Positions 7,190 through 13,574 of a stretch of DNA of 13,574 nt are shown piece by piece. Position 1 is the first letter of the stretch; each line of letters opens with the position of its first letter. The stretch is from contig WQXD01000071.1 of assembly GCA_009785015.1 (NCBI GenBank), forward strand, positions 1 to 13,574, written 5' to 3'. A model generated the notes under the pieces. It had not been told where the DNA came from. It saw only the letters and a list, made by a program, of their open reading frames with translations, and ran no database searches. Position numbers and translations under genes: made by a program. Source of the stretch: Oscillospiraceae bacterium (GTDB lineage Bacteria; Bacillota_A; Clostridia; Oscillospirales; WRJC01).

Positions 7190-8677
7190 TTACTCGAGAT
7201 TTTTATACGCTTCGATGATTTTTTCCAAGTTGGCGTCAAATACGCCTTCGTACTTTTCGTAATACGCGGCATAGTCGCTGCCCCCCGGCCTGAGCGTTTC
7301 CCTTAAAATAAGCCCCGGGCCCCATCCGTTTTTGGAGCCTTGCCCGATGGGCACCATATAGAGGTAGCCGAAAGTGGCGGACAGGCCGTTTCGTATGATG
7401 TCGAGCATCTCCGCGCTCTCTTCGTCGCGCGCGAATTTGCTTTTCAACACCGTTTCATAAAAGGCGGGTACGACCGTTTTTGAGCTTTCGGCGCACAGCG
7501 CTTCCAATGCCGCCCCGCTCATGTCGGTATCTCTCGCATCTTCGGGAATTCCGAACACGTTGAATCCCCCATGCGACGTGGTGAGATATTCCTTTTGGTT
7601 TTCGTCCCATTTCGGATAGGGAATAATGCCGAAATCGGTGTCCATTTCGCGCATATTTTTGATGTCCCCCAAAAATGTGGGCATGATCATAAGCCTGTCC
7701 GAAAAAAACATGGGCTCCAAAACATTCACAAGCGAGGCGTTTGCCTCCTCGGGGCTGAAAACGCTCACGTTGTTGTTTAAAAAATCATACACGATATCGT
7801 TGAGCTGATACATTTTATCGCAGTTTTCCGTCAGGTACGGATATCCGTTTTCGTCCCATTTCGTCACGGGGATATCGAAGGCCACATAATAATTGTCCGT
7901 AAAATTGCCGATCATCGTGCCAAATCCGTACAGGTCGTTTTTATCGTATTTGCCGTTGCCGTCTATATCCTGCGTTATATCTTTTGTCACCTTTATCAGT
8001 TCCTCCAATGTCCACCGCCCGGATTTTACCGATTGATACAAATTGGGCACATTGTAATCGCGCAGCATGTTCTTGTTGAACATCAGCGCGTATATGCTCT
8101 CCCACAAAATGACCGAAACGTCGCCGGTCGCCAGATATATTTTGTTGTTCACCGTCATTTCGTCGTTGATCTTTTTGGTCCACCACGGCTTATCCAGATC
8201 GAGATAGCCGATTTCACTCAAATCTTTGTACAGCGCGTCGCCCACTGTGGAGACCATGCAGACCTGAAACCCCGTAATCAAATCATAGGCCCCCAGCCCG
8301 CTCATGACGGACTTGGTTATCGCGGCCAGATACCGGTTCCAGTCGTCCCATTCCCCGGGCATGTCGTGGGTGTTGATTTTGATATTCAGCCGTTCCTCCA
8401 CTGCCACATTCCTGAAAAATATCGCGTCGTTTACGACTTCGCCGTTCTGTTCATCGACGCTGACATCGTACTTTTTCAAGGTCCGCGTGAGCACGTTGAA
8501 TTCCGCGCCCTTGAAGTCCAACGGCGGCAAATAATCGGCGGTTTCCTGAACTTCGCCGGCATCCCCGCTCGAATGGGTATTTTCGGGCGGCTCTGTTTTG
8601 ATTTGTTCCCCGCAGGACCAAAACAAAAGCTGCGCCAGCATAAGCGCCGTTAAAACAAAAGCTGTTTTGAATTTCAT
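7190..8677 (-). CDS. Extracellular solute-binding lipoprotein (ABC sugar importer type), no. 2
   Basis: This 495-residue lipoprotein is a paralogue of the one at 1536-3044. The leader MKFKTAFVLTALMLAQLLFW ends with the lipobox Cys at 22, followed by a polar linker. Shared blocks are FKGAEFNVL (55-63), NGEVVNDAIFFRN (78-90), MDTDFGIIPYPKWDENQKEY (345-364) and ARDEESAEMLDII (416-428). YLDLDKPWW (158-166) matches YLDLSKPWW in no. 1. The loop DIDGNGKYDKND (237-248) is a close fit to a calcium-binding EF-hand loop. The start ATG has AAAGGTGA a few bases upstream. The gene follows the second URO-D-type gene by 27 bases. No permease gene is nearby, so the membrane partners must be encoded elsewhere. 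The substrate is unknown; an oligosaccharide is likely from context. Confidence 0.92.
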   Translation of the reverse strand: MKFKTAFVLTALMLAQLLFWSCGEQIKTEPPENTHSSGDAGEVQETADYLPPLDFKGAEFNVLTRTLKKYDVSVDEQNGEVVNDAIFFRNVAVEERLNIKINTHDMPGEWDDWNRYLAAITKSVMSGLGAYDLITGFQVCMVSTVGDALYKDLSEIGYLDLDKPWWTKKINDEMTVNNKIYLATGDVSVILWESIYALMFNKNMLRDYNVPNLYQSVKSGRWTLEELIKVTKDITQDIDGNGKYDKNDLYGFGTMIGNFTDNYYVAFDIPVTKWDENGYPYLTENCDKMYQLNDIVYDFLNNNVSVFSPEEANASLVNVLEPMFFSDRLMIMPTFLGDIKNMREMDTDFGIIPYPKWDENQKEYLTTSHGGFNVFGIPEDARDTDMSGAALEALCAESSKTVVPAFYETVLKSKFARDEESAEMLDIIRNGLSATFGYLYMVPIGQGSKNGWGPGLILRETLRPGGSDYAAYYEKYEGVFDANLEKIIEAYKNLE

Positions 8678-8704
8678 TTTTTCACCTTTCTTTAAAAATA
8701 CCGT

Positions 8705-9796
8705 TTAATACTCCGCCCGCGACCAAAAGTGATCGACTGCCGCCTTGTAGTTTTTATACGGGACATTGGGGGAGAGCGAATGGTCCGAGCCGAACACATA
8801 CGCCGCGCCCATTTCGCGCATGCCGTCCATCAGTTCGTCGGTTTCGCCAATGATCTGCTCCATTGTTCCGTTTTCCAAAGTGACCGCGCTCAATCCGCCG
8901 ATAAATACGAGTTTGTCCTTGTATTTGCGGGCGAATTTCAGCGGGTCGCAGCCCGCTTTCCGCTCCATCGGATTCAAGCCGTCAAAGCCGCAGTCCGCAA
9001 TCATCGGGAGAGCCTCTTCCATTCCGCCGCAGCAATGAAATACGACAGGCAAGCCGTATGATTTCAAATGATCCACTATTTCCTTGTAGAAGGGGGCAAA
9101 TAACTTATCCAAGGTCCCCGGGGAACAATATGTCCCGTTTTTATACGCCAGATCGTCGTAAAGCCAGACGCCGTCGGGCAGTCCCGCCCGGGCAAACAGC
9201 ATATCGTACATTTCCTTGAAAAAATCCGTATATACGCGGTTGAAGTCCAGCGCCCAGTCCGGGTCGAGCAAAAAAGTTTCGAACATGCAGATGTCGCCCA
9301 AACTCGCCCGCATACATTCCCACAATCCCCCACTGCCGAAAAACGCCCACAATCCCCTTTCGCGGACTGACGCGAGGGCCTTTTTATTGTCTTCGGCCCG
9401 CATGCGGCTTTCGTCGGCTTTCACGAAATCCCGGTAATCGCGCTCCCATATCTTTCTCGAGCTCATCAGAAAATCCACGTGTTCGGGAGTGCCGGATTTG
9501 TGCTTCCAGTATTTGAAAGCCGCTCCCGCGCCGTTCCGGCGCACCGACCACGCGTCGGTTTCCTCCAGCAATTCGTCATATCCCTGTTTCGGCAGCCAAT
9601 CGAACCAGCCCCCCGCGGATTCCATGTCAAACCCGAAGTGCGCGGTTGCGCCCACCGGGTTTTTGGATTCCGGGGCGGCCGGGTACCCCTGGTTTGTCCA
9701 CTCGGCCATCGTATCCCACCAGGGGGAATCAAACAGCCCCATGCGCGGCGCTTTTTTATTCCTCAGCAAAGAATCGATTACTTCTCTTCCGTTCAT
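8705..9796 (-). CDS. URO-D/MtaA-family protein no. 2, altered metal site
   Basis: This 363-residue protein is a diverged member of the URO-D superfamily (PF01208). The N-terminus MNGREVIDSLLRNKKAPRMG matches the family's 'RERV...L....pDR.P' opening in weakened form. The core strand VVFHCCGGMEEALPMIADCGFDGLNP (251-276, given here as key residues His254, Cys255, Cys256 and the G-x-D-G-L-N-P turn) corresponds to the HxCG zinc motif of the methyltransferase branch. FIGGLS (298-303) matches the 'iGN' segment. At the C-terminus, FGSDHSLSPNVPYKNY (335-350) aligns with the third-ligand segment but has no Cys. Trp is unusually frequent in the first 100 residues. The start is ATG at 9796 with AAAGGA 10 bases upstream; a TTG at 9799 is an alternative. 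It lies 30 bases after the GH127-like gene. Function unknown. Confidence 0.8.
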   Translation of the reverse strand: MNGREVIDSLLRNKKAPRMGLFDSPWWDTMAEWTNQGYPAAPESKNPVGATAHFGFDMESAGGWFDWLPKQGYDELLEETDAWSVRRNGAGAAFKYWKHKSGTPEHVDFLMSSRKIWERDYRDFVKADESRMRAEDNKKALASVRERGLWAFFGSGGLWECMRASLGDICMFETFLLDPDWALDFNRVYTDFFKEMYDMLFARAGLPDGVWLYDDLAYKNGTYCSPGTLDKLFAPFYKEIVDHLKSYGLPVVFHCCGGMEEALPMIADCGFDGLNPMERKAGCDPLKFARKYKDKLVFIGGLSAVTLENGTMEQIIGETDELMDGMREMGAAYVFGSDHSLSPNVPYKNYKAAVDHFWSRAEY

Positions 9797-9826
9797 CAAT
9801 ACAACATCCTTTCGTTTTTTACTTTT

Positions 9827-11626
9827 TTATCTAAAATACAGCGGATAACAAGTGAAATAACGGCCTGTTTCCACTTTGAAATACGGTATATACGATATAT
9901 TTTCATGGCCTTTGACCATATATCTCAAGCTGTTTTTTTCTCCATCCCCGAAAAGCCACAATCCGAAATCCCCGGGGTTGAGTTTGAGTTTAAACAAGCC
10001 GAGATAATCATCGGCTTCCAAATCTTCCCCAGGCTCCGAGACGGCCGCCATCAAAAGCGGCCCGTATTCCAAGGCGTAACGCTCAAACCCCGGAATCTGT
10101 TCTGTGCCTGTATACCGCGTCAAATTCCATTTGAACTTCAGCTCGAATTCTATCACATGCTCCGCTCCGCTTTCCCAGATTTTTTCAATGCACAAATATG
10201 AGCCCGGGGTTCCGGTGTATTTTTTTCCGCCGGTTGTAATTTCTGCTTCCTTTTCCGCCCAGGCCGGAATCCGCAGCATCACCTTGAATTTTTCGCTTTT
10301 TTGGCAGGATATGGTGATTTTGACTTTTCCGCTGTACGGCATATCCGCCCTCTGAACTACGCTTACGACATTTGTTTCGCGCTCCCATTTGAATTCGGAT
10401 GAACTGTATATATCGAAATAAATCGAATCCTCGTTCACGGAATACAAAAATTCGGGCAGCATTCCGAAAATCCGCGTACCCACGCCGCAGCAGCAGTGGA
10501 CAATCCCGCCGTGGCTGACACTTCCCGCGGCGCGCTTCCCTTCGAGCCAGGCGAAATACCTTATCGATTCGCCGCCGTCCTGATTGGCTATGGCTATGTT
10601 GTACAGGGATTTTTCCATTTCGTTTACATACATTTCCGATTCGGGCCGCATCCGGTGAAAACGTTGGTTCAGCCATATCCAGAACGCGTTGCAGCACAAT
10701 TCGTTGTAGGACTTCGGAGGGGCGAGCCACGCGCAGCCCGGCACAGAAATTTCGGCCTCGCACATCACAATCCCGCCGCCCGCGTGCTGCCAGTCCTTTT
10801 TATACGTCTCATAAAACGCGTCTGCCGCATTTATGTAATAATTATTCCCCGTGGCTTTATACAAATCGAGATAACCCTCAAACGCCTCGATTTCGGTACC
10901 GTGGGGATGAGGCTCGGCTCCGTGCTGGCGGCGGGTTTGTACGGCGTCTTTCTCGCCCATTATGTACTGAGCCAGGCGCCAGGGTTCCTCATAATATTTT
11001 TGGGTTATCTCTATGTCTTTTTTTGTGCCGAACGGCGTGTTGTACACATACGGGCTGCAGACCGTTCCCTGATAGGCGAGGCACAGGTATTTTATAACCG
11101 GCAGATCGCCGCATTCGTGATTGAACCAGTTCTGCCAGTTTTTGAGCAGCATCCCCGCGTCCCCGCTGCCCGAAAGCCAGGCGGCGTACAATCCGTAGGT
11201 GAGCCAAATGCGCACATAATGCGGATATTCCTTGGTGGCAAACAATTCCCGCTCGATTGCCATGATATATCCGTCTTCGTCCGCGCAGCTTTTTATTTCG
11301 TCGATTATGCAGTCCACGATTTCGCGCAGTTTTTCGTTTTCGGCCCACCTGAGCGCGTTTCCCGCCCCCATGAGCAGCAGCCCGGCGGTCTGGCCGTGCA
11401 GGTTATCCTCGAAATGTCCGCGGTAGGGCTCCCCCGGGGCGTTTTTTTTGGCGCGTTTTCTGAACCAGTACAAGGCGGAATCGATATTTATGCCCTGCAA
11501 ATATTCCGTGTTGTTTTCAAACACGCGCCGAAACAGCCCGTCTTCGAGTTTCACCCCGTAAAGCGGCGTGAATATTTTGTCCTTGATTTTGTTGTTTTCG
11601 TTGTTGTCAAAAATTTGGCCTTTCAT
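9827..11626 (-). CDS. GH127-like glycosidase (DUF1680, beta-L-arabinofuranosidase family)
   Basis: This 599-residue enzyme has an alpha/alpha barrel followed by beta-sandwich domains from about residue 400. In characterised GH127 enzymes such as bifidobacterial HypBA1, an E-x-C motif and a later C-C pair bind zinc, and the first Cys of the pair is the nucleophile. Here they are Glu309 and Cys311 in YNELCCNAF, and Cys378 and Cys379 in VHCCCGVGTRIF, which aligns with the usual CC-x-x-N-x-x-R. DNLHGQTAG (74-82) and the GTEIEAFEGYLDLYKATG region (243-260) are also family-like. The protein has no signal peptide, so it is probably cytoplasmic. Beta-L-arabinofuranosidase is the founding activity, but related families act on other sugars, and the sequence is divergent. 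The ATG overlaps the preceding stop by one base (TAATG); the nearest purine-rich site is weak, so translation may be coupled. Confidence 0.82.
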   Translation of the reverse strand: MKGQIFDNNENNKIKDKIFTPLYGVKLEDGLFRRVFENNTEYLQGINIDSALYWFRKRAKKNAPGEPYRGHFEDNLHGQTAGLLLMGAGNALRWAENEKLREIVDCIIDEIKSCADEDGYIMAIERELFATKEYPHYVRIWLTYGLYAAWLSGSGDAGMLLKNWQNWFNHECGDLPVIKYLCLAYQGTVCSPYVYNTPFGTKKDIEITQKYYEEPWRLAQYIMGEKDAVQTRRQHGAEPHPHGTEIEAFEGYLDLYKATGNNYYINAADAFYETYKKDWQHAGGGIVMCEAEISVPGCAWLAPPKSYNELCCNAFWIWLNQRFHRMRPESEMYVNEMEKSLYNIAIANQDGGESIRYFAWLEGKRAAGSVSHGGIVHCCCGVGTRIFGMLPEFLYSVNEDSIYFDIYSSSEFKWERETNVVSVVQRADMPYSGKVKITISCQKSEKFKVMLRIPAWAEKEAEITTGGKKYTGTPGSYLCIEKIWESGAEHVIEFELKFKWNLTRYTGTEQIPGFERYALEYGPLLMAAVSEPGEDLEADDYLGLFKLKLNPGDFGLWLFGDGEKNSLRYMVKGHENISYIPYFKVETGRYFTCYPLYFR

Positions 11627-11907
11627 TATAATACGCGCACCGTCCTTTCTATGTGAATTATCGCTCCCTGAGGCAGCGGTGCGTGGATTATGTCTACAGG
11701 CAAATCAAGCTCCTCTTCGAGGTATTGTTTCAAACCAATAATTTCAAGAAGGCAAACTGATTCTTTTTCGAATTCCACAAGCAAATCCAAATCGCTTTTT
11801 TCCGTTGCTCGCCCATCGGCGTAAGAGCCAAAATACTCCGCCTTTGTAAGCGGAAATTCATTTGCGGCTTTTTTCACCGCGGCAACGATTTTTTCGTGTG
11901 TTAACAT
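11626..11907 (-). CDS. Minimal nucleotidyltransferase (MNT, polymerase-beta superfamily)
   Basis: This 93-residue protein is a single nucleotidyltransferase domain. The motif FGSYADGRATEKSDLDLLV (26-44) contains the Gly27-Ser28 turn and the metal-binding Asp39 and Asp41; Asp72 in PVDII is the likely third acidic residue. In many bacteria such MntA-type proteins are the antitoxin partner of a HEPN toxin and act by AMPylation, but no HEPN gene adjoins this one: it is preceded by a ParB-like gene (34 bases away) and followed directly by the GH127-like gene with a one-base overlap. It could be a solitary member, a remnant of a pair, or a modifier of another protein. The ribosome binding site is weak. 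Identity of the domain is sure; role is unknown. Confidence 0.88.
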   Translation of the reverse strand: MLTHEKIVAAVKKAANEFPLTKAEYFGSYADGRATEKSDLDLLVEFEKESVCLLEIIGLKQYLEEELDLPVDIIHAPLPQGAIIHIERTVRVL

Positions 11908-11941
11908 AATCTACACTTCGCTCCATCAATTATTAAACATA

Positions 11942-12769
11942 TCAAAACTGCTTGTATAAATCTTCCAGCCTGTCTATGTGACCCCGCAGCGCCGCACGCA
12001 GCTCGCTTGCGTCCCCGGCGTTTGCCGCCTTTTCCATTCCGAAACTGTATGCGTCCGCTATTTTTGCGATTACCGCATTCAACCCGTCCAATATGCCCTG
12101 AAATACCGCGCTCGAATCTTTTTCGCCCGCATCCCTCTTTGGCCGCTCGTATGTGCCCGTTTCGATACTTTCCGCTATGCTCCTGATTTCGTCTTCCGAT
12201 CCGCCGGTCGCCAATTCCTGCAGCCGCTGCCGCGTGATATTCGCCGCCCCGGAGAGTATTTCTCCTTTGGCTTCGGCTGAATTTTCTCCGATTGCGTCGA
12301 TTGCCGCCGCCAGTTGTGCATCACGGTCAATTGTTCTCGACGATACTTTGTACTGTTCCGCTAAGCGTTGCGACGTCGATTTTTGAAAAACGTCATTTTG
12401 TCGTTTTTTCATTTGTTCCGAATATAAGTTCGATGTGCCCTGCACCCGCTTATCCGCGTTGTAGTGTACCCCGCGGTAATATGAGAGCTGTATCGGCGTC
12501 AAGTTACGCCGCGCTACTTGCGTAGTGATGATCCATATCAGCGCCTCGTCTCGCGATGCAAATTCTTTGTCGATCGTCTCAAATTCGATTTCGTGTTTTT
12601 GGCATATTTCATAGCGGTTATGGCCGTCTATCAATATATTGTTCCAAAGCACGAGCGGGTGCAGGCAGCCATTTTCTAACAGGCTTTCTTCGAGCAGCGC
12701 GTATGTCTGCGCGTCGAGCGCGGGCAGCAGCGCCTTGAACTGTTCGTCGATGATTATCTTTTTTTCCAT
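11942..12769 (-). CDS. ParB/Spo0J-like DNA-binding protein
   Basis: This 275-residue protein starts with a ParB N-terminal (ParB/Srx) domain: NGCLHPLVLWNNILIDGHNRY (33-53, core motif IDGHNRYEIC at 47-56). DGHNRY stands in place of the GERR/ENLQR signatures of chromosomal ParB, as in mobile-element and accessory ParB-like proteins. A central helix-turn-helix follows, TSQRLAEQYKVSSRTIDRD (132-150), then a helical C-terminal half. It is too diverged to be the chromosome segregation ParB, and no ParA lies beside it. It probably binds DNA; regulation of the operon it heads is a reasonable inference. The start ATG at 12769 has a strong AAAGGAGG 9 bases upstream, and a clear promoter lies just before it, so this is the first gene of the operon. 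Confidence 0.85.
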   Translation of the reverse strand: MEKKIIIDEQFKALLPALDAQTYALLEESLLENGCLHPLVLWNNILIDGHNRYEICQKHEIEFETIDKEFASRDEALIWIITTQVARRNLTPIQLSYYRGVHYNADKRVQGTSNLYSEQMKKRQNDVFQKSTSQRLAEQYKVSSRTIDRDAQLAAAIDAIGENSAEAKGEILSGAANITRQRLQELATGGSEDEIRSIAESIETGTYERPKRDAGEKDSSAVFQGILDGLNAVIAKIADAYSFGMEKAANAGDASELRAALRGHIDRLEDLYKQF

Positions 12770-12797
12770 TTCGAACCGCCTCCTTTATGTTAATTTA

Positions 12798-12826
12798 ATT
12801 ATATCAAGTATCAAAAAATAAATCAA
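12798..12826 (-). promoter_or_regulatory. Sigma-A-like promoter of the operon
   Basis: On the minus strand, TTGATT (12821-12826) and TATAAT (12798-12803) are separated by exactly 17 bases, followed by a short leader with AAAGGAGG before the ParB-like start. The expected transcription start is near 12791. It is the only convincing promoter I see for the ten-gene block. Confidence 0.75.
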
Positions 12827-12827
12827 G
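12803..12827. repeat. Short ATCAA repeats over the operon promoter
   Basis: Three copies of ATCAA (ATCAAG, ATCAAA, ATCAAG on the plus strand) begin at about 12803, 12810 and 12822, covering the spacer and -35 of the minus-strand promoter. They could be part of an operator, but the region is AT-rich and short repeats arise easily there. Confidence 0.25.
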
Positions 12828-12848
12828 AAAAATTTTACAAATTTATCA

Positions 12849-12877
12849 TTGAAATTTTGTTTTGGATATGCTATCCT
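12849..12877 (+). promoter_or_regulatory. Sigma-A-like promoter of the third solute-binding protein gene
   Basis: TTGAAA (12849-12854) and TATCCT (12872-12877) are separated by 17 bases, with a TGc extended -10 just before TATCCT. The leader is short, about 20 bases, and contains AAAGGGG. Its -35 lies 22 bases from the -35 of the divergent operon promoter, so one regulator could affect both. Confidence 0.65.
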
Positions 12878-12904
12878 GAATATGTCGAAAGGGGTAATTT
12901 ATTT

Positions 12905-13574
12905 ATGTTAAAAAAAATTTACAGCGCATTACTTGTTTTTTCGGTTTTGGCCTTACTATTGGCATGTTCGCAAGACACGCAGAATAATTCGTCGCCGGAA
13001 AAGGGAACCTCCGGGATACCGGATTCCGGCGGCGAACAAGCGGCTGAAAGCAAAAATGAAAGATTCACGCCGAACCTGCCTGAAAGTGACTTCGGAGGAT
13101 ATGAATTCCGCGCTCTCGTGCCGGTAAATAACGCATACGGTTCATATACGTTTGACGTGGAAGAGGAAAACGGCGACAATTTAAACGATGCGATATACAA
13201 GCGCAACCGCTATATCGAGGATAAATACAACGTCGTTTTGACGCAGACCGAAATCAGCGATTTCTGGCCGTTGATCGATTTGTTTAAAAAGAGCGTGATG
13301 TCCGGCTCTGACGACTTCGACGTGAGCACGCAGAACAGGTCTTTAAACCTCGCAAGCCAAGGGTATTGCCTTTTGCCCGACGATTTGCCGTATATAGATA
13401 TGACCCAGCCGTGGTACGCGCACGATTTGAACGAAACGTACCGTATCGGCAACAAAAATTTCATCGCTTACAGCGACGAATGCATGAGCGTTTATGACGC
13501 GGTCATAGCCCTTTGCTTCAACAAGGCGCTGATACGCGACCTTGGGCTTGAAAATCCGTATGAGCTCGTGAAAA
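12905..13574 (+). CDS. Extracellular solute-binding lipoprotein no. 3, 3' end missing
   Basis: The frame opens with ATG at 12905 and stays open to the window end, giving the first 223 residues. The leader MLKKIYSALLVFSVLALLLA ends in a lipobox with Cys21, followed by a Ser/Glu/Gly-rich linker. SDFGGYEFRALVP (61-73) and NGDNLNDAIYKRNRYIEDKY (89-108) are the same blocks seen in the two binding proteins of the divergent operon, and YIDMTQPWY matches their YLDLxKPWW. It is therefore a third paralogue of the same family. The ribosome binding site AAAGGGG is 10 bases upstream. Permease genes may follow beyond the window, but none is visible. Its divergent position opposite a glycan-degradation operon suggests related uptake. 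Confidence 0.92.
   Translation, partial: MLKKIYSALLVFSVLALLLACSQDTQNNSSPEKGTSGIPDSGGEQAAESKNERFTPNLPESDFGGYEFRALVPVNNAYGSYTFDVEEENGDNLNDAIYKRNRYIEDKYNVVLTQTEISDFWPLIDLFKKSVMSGSDDFDVSTQNRSLNLASQGYCLLPDDLPYIDMTQPWYAHDLNETYRIGNKNFIAYSDECMSVYDAVIALCFNKALIRDLGLENPYELVK

Noticed and set aside
7934..7969. Dockerin (cellulosome) repeat in the binding proteins
   Set aside because: Only one DxDGNG-type loop is present per protein, in mid-domain; dockerins have two loops and usually sit at a terminus.
5031..9796. HemE (uroporphyrinogen decarboxylase for haem synthesis) for the two URO-D-type genes
   Set aside because: The N-terminal Arg motif of HemE is missing, an HxC or HCC metal motif is present, and no haem genes are nearby.
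10496..11656. Long plus-strand open frame (386 codons) opposite the GH127-like gene
   Set aside because: It lies antisense to a gene with clear catalytic motifs, has no ribosome binding site, and its translation resembles no family.
11626..12769. HEPN/MNT toxin-antitoxin pair
   Set aside because: The neighbour of the nucleotidyltransferase is ParB-like, without the HEPN R-x4-6-H motif, and the other neighbour is a glycosidase.
1..13574. CRISPR array, insertion sequence, tRNA or rRNA
   Set aside because: I saw no regularly spaced repeats, transposase motifs, terminal inverted repeats or tRNA-like cloverleaf sequence.

Overview
The window looks like a piece of an anaerobic, low-to-moderate GC Gram-positive genome, most likely an uncultured member of the Clostridia (Bacillota). 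The reasons are strong AGGAGG-type ribosome binding sites, sigma-A-like promoters with 17-base spacers, several lipoprotein-type solute-binding proteins with short Lys-rich leaders, and cysteine-rich cytoplasmic enzymes. The taxonomic call is an inference; there is no rRNA or tRNA here to anchor it.

Layout. (1) Bases 1-597 (+): 3' part of an unrecognised protein gene, followed by a hairpin terminator (618-646). (2) Bases 669-12769 (-): ten genes on one strand, with gaps of at most 34 bases and two stop/start overlaps, which reads as one operon of about 12 kb. In transcription order they are: ParB-like DNA-binding protein, minimal nucleotidyltransferase, GH127-like (DUF1680) glycosidase, URO-D/MtaA-family protein no. 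2, solute-binding lipoprotein no. 2, PfkB sugar kinase, URO-D/MtaA-family protein no. 1, GH2 beta-mannosidase-like enzyme, solute-binding lipoprotein no. 1, and an aldo/keto-reductase-fold protein. (3) Bases 12770-12904: a divergent promoter region with a clear promoter on each strand. (4) Bases 12905-13574 (+): 5' part of a third solute-binding lipoprotein, cut by the window end. There is no gene-free stretch above 300 bases.

How the genes fit together. Two lipoproteins would capture glycans or oligosaccharides outside the cell. No permease gene is in the window, so the ABC transporter membrane parts must lie elsewhere. The two glycosidases have no signal peptide and so probably act in the cytoplasm on imported oligosaccharides. 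The PfkB kinase would phosphorylate a released sugar or sugar acid. The unexpected parts are two divergent URO-D/MtaA-type proteins, one with an intact His-x-Cys...Cys zinc site, an aldo/keto-reductase-like protein that appears to lack the catalytic Tyr and Lys, and a ParB-like/nucleotidyltransferase pair at the head of the operon. The block can be read as two similar modules (glycosidase + URO-D-type protein + solute-binding protein) flanking or including the kinase. A pathway for a methylated or otherwise decorated glycan is possible, but is speculation from gene context.
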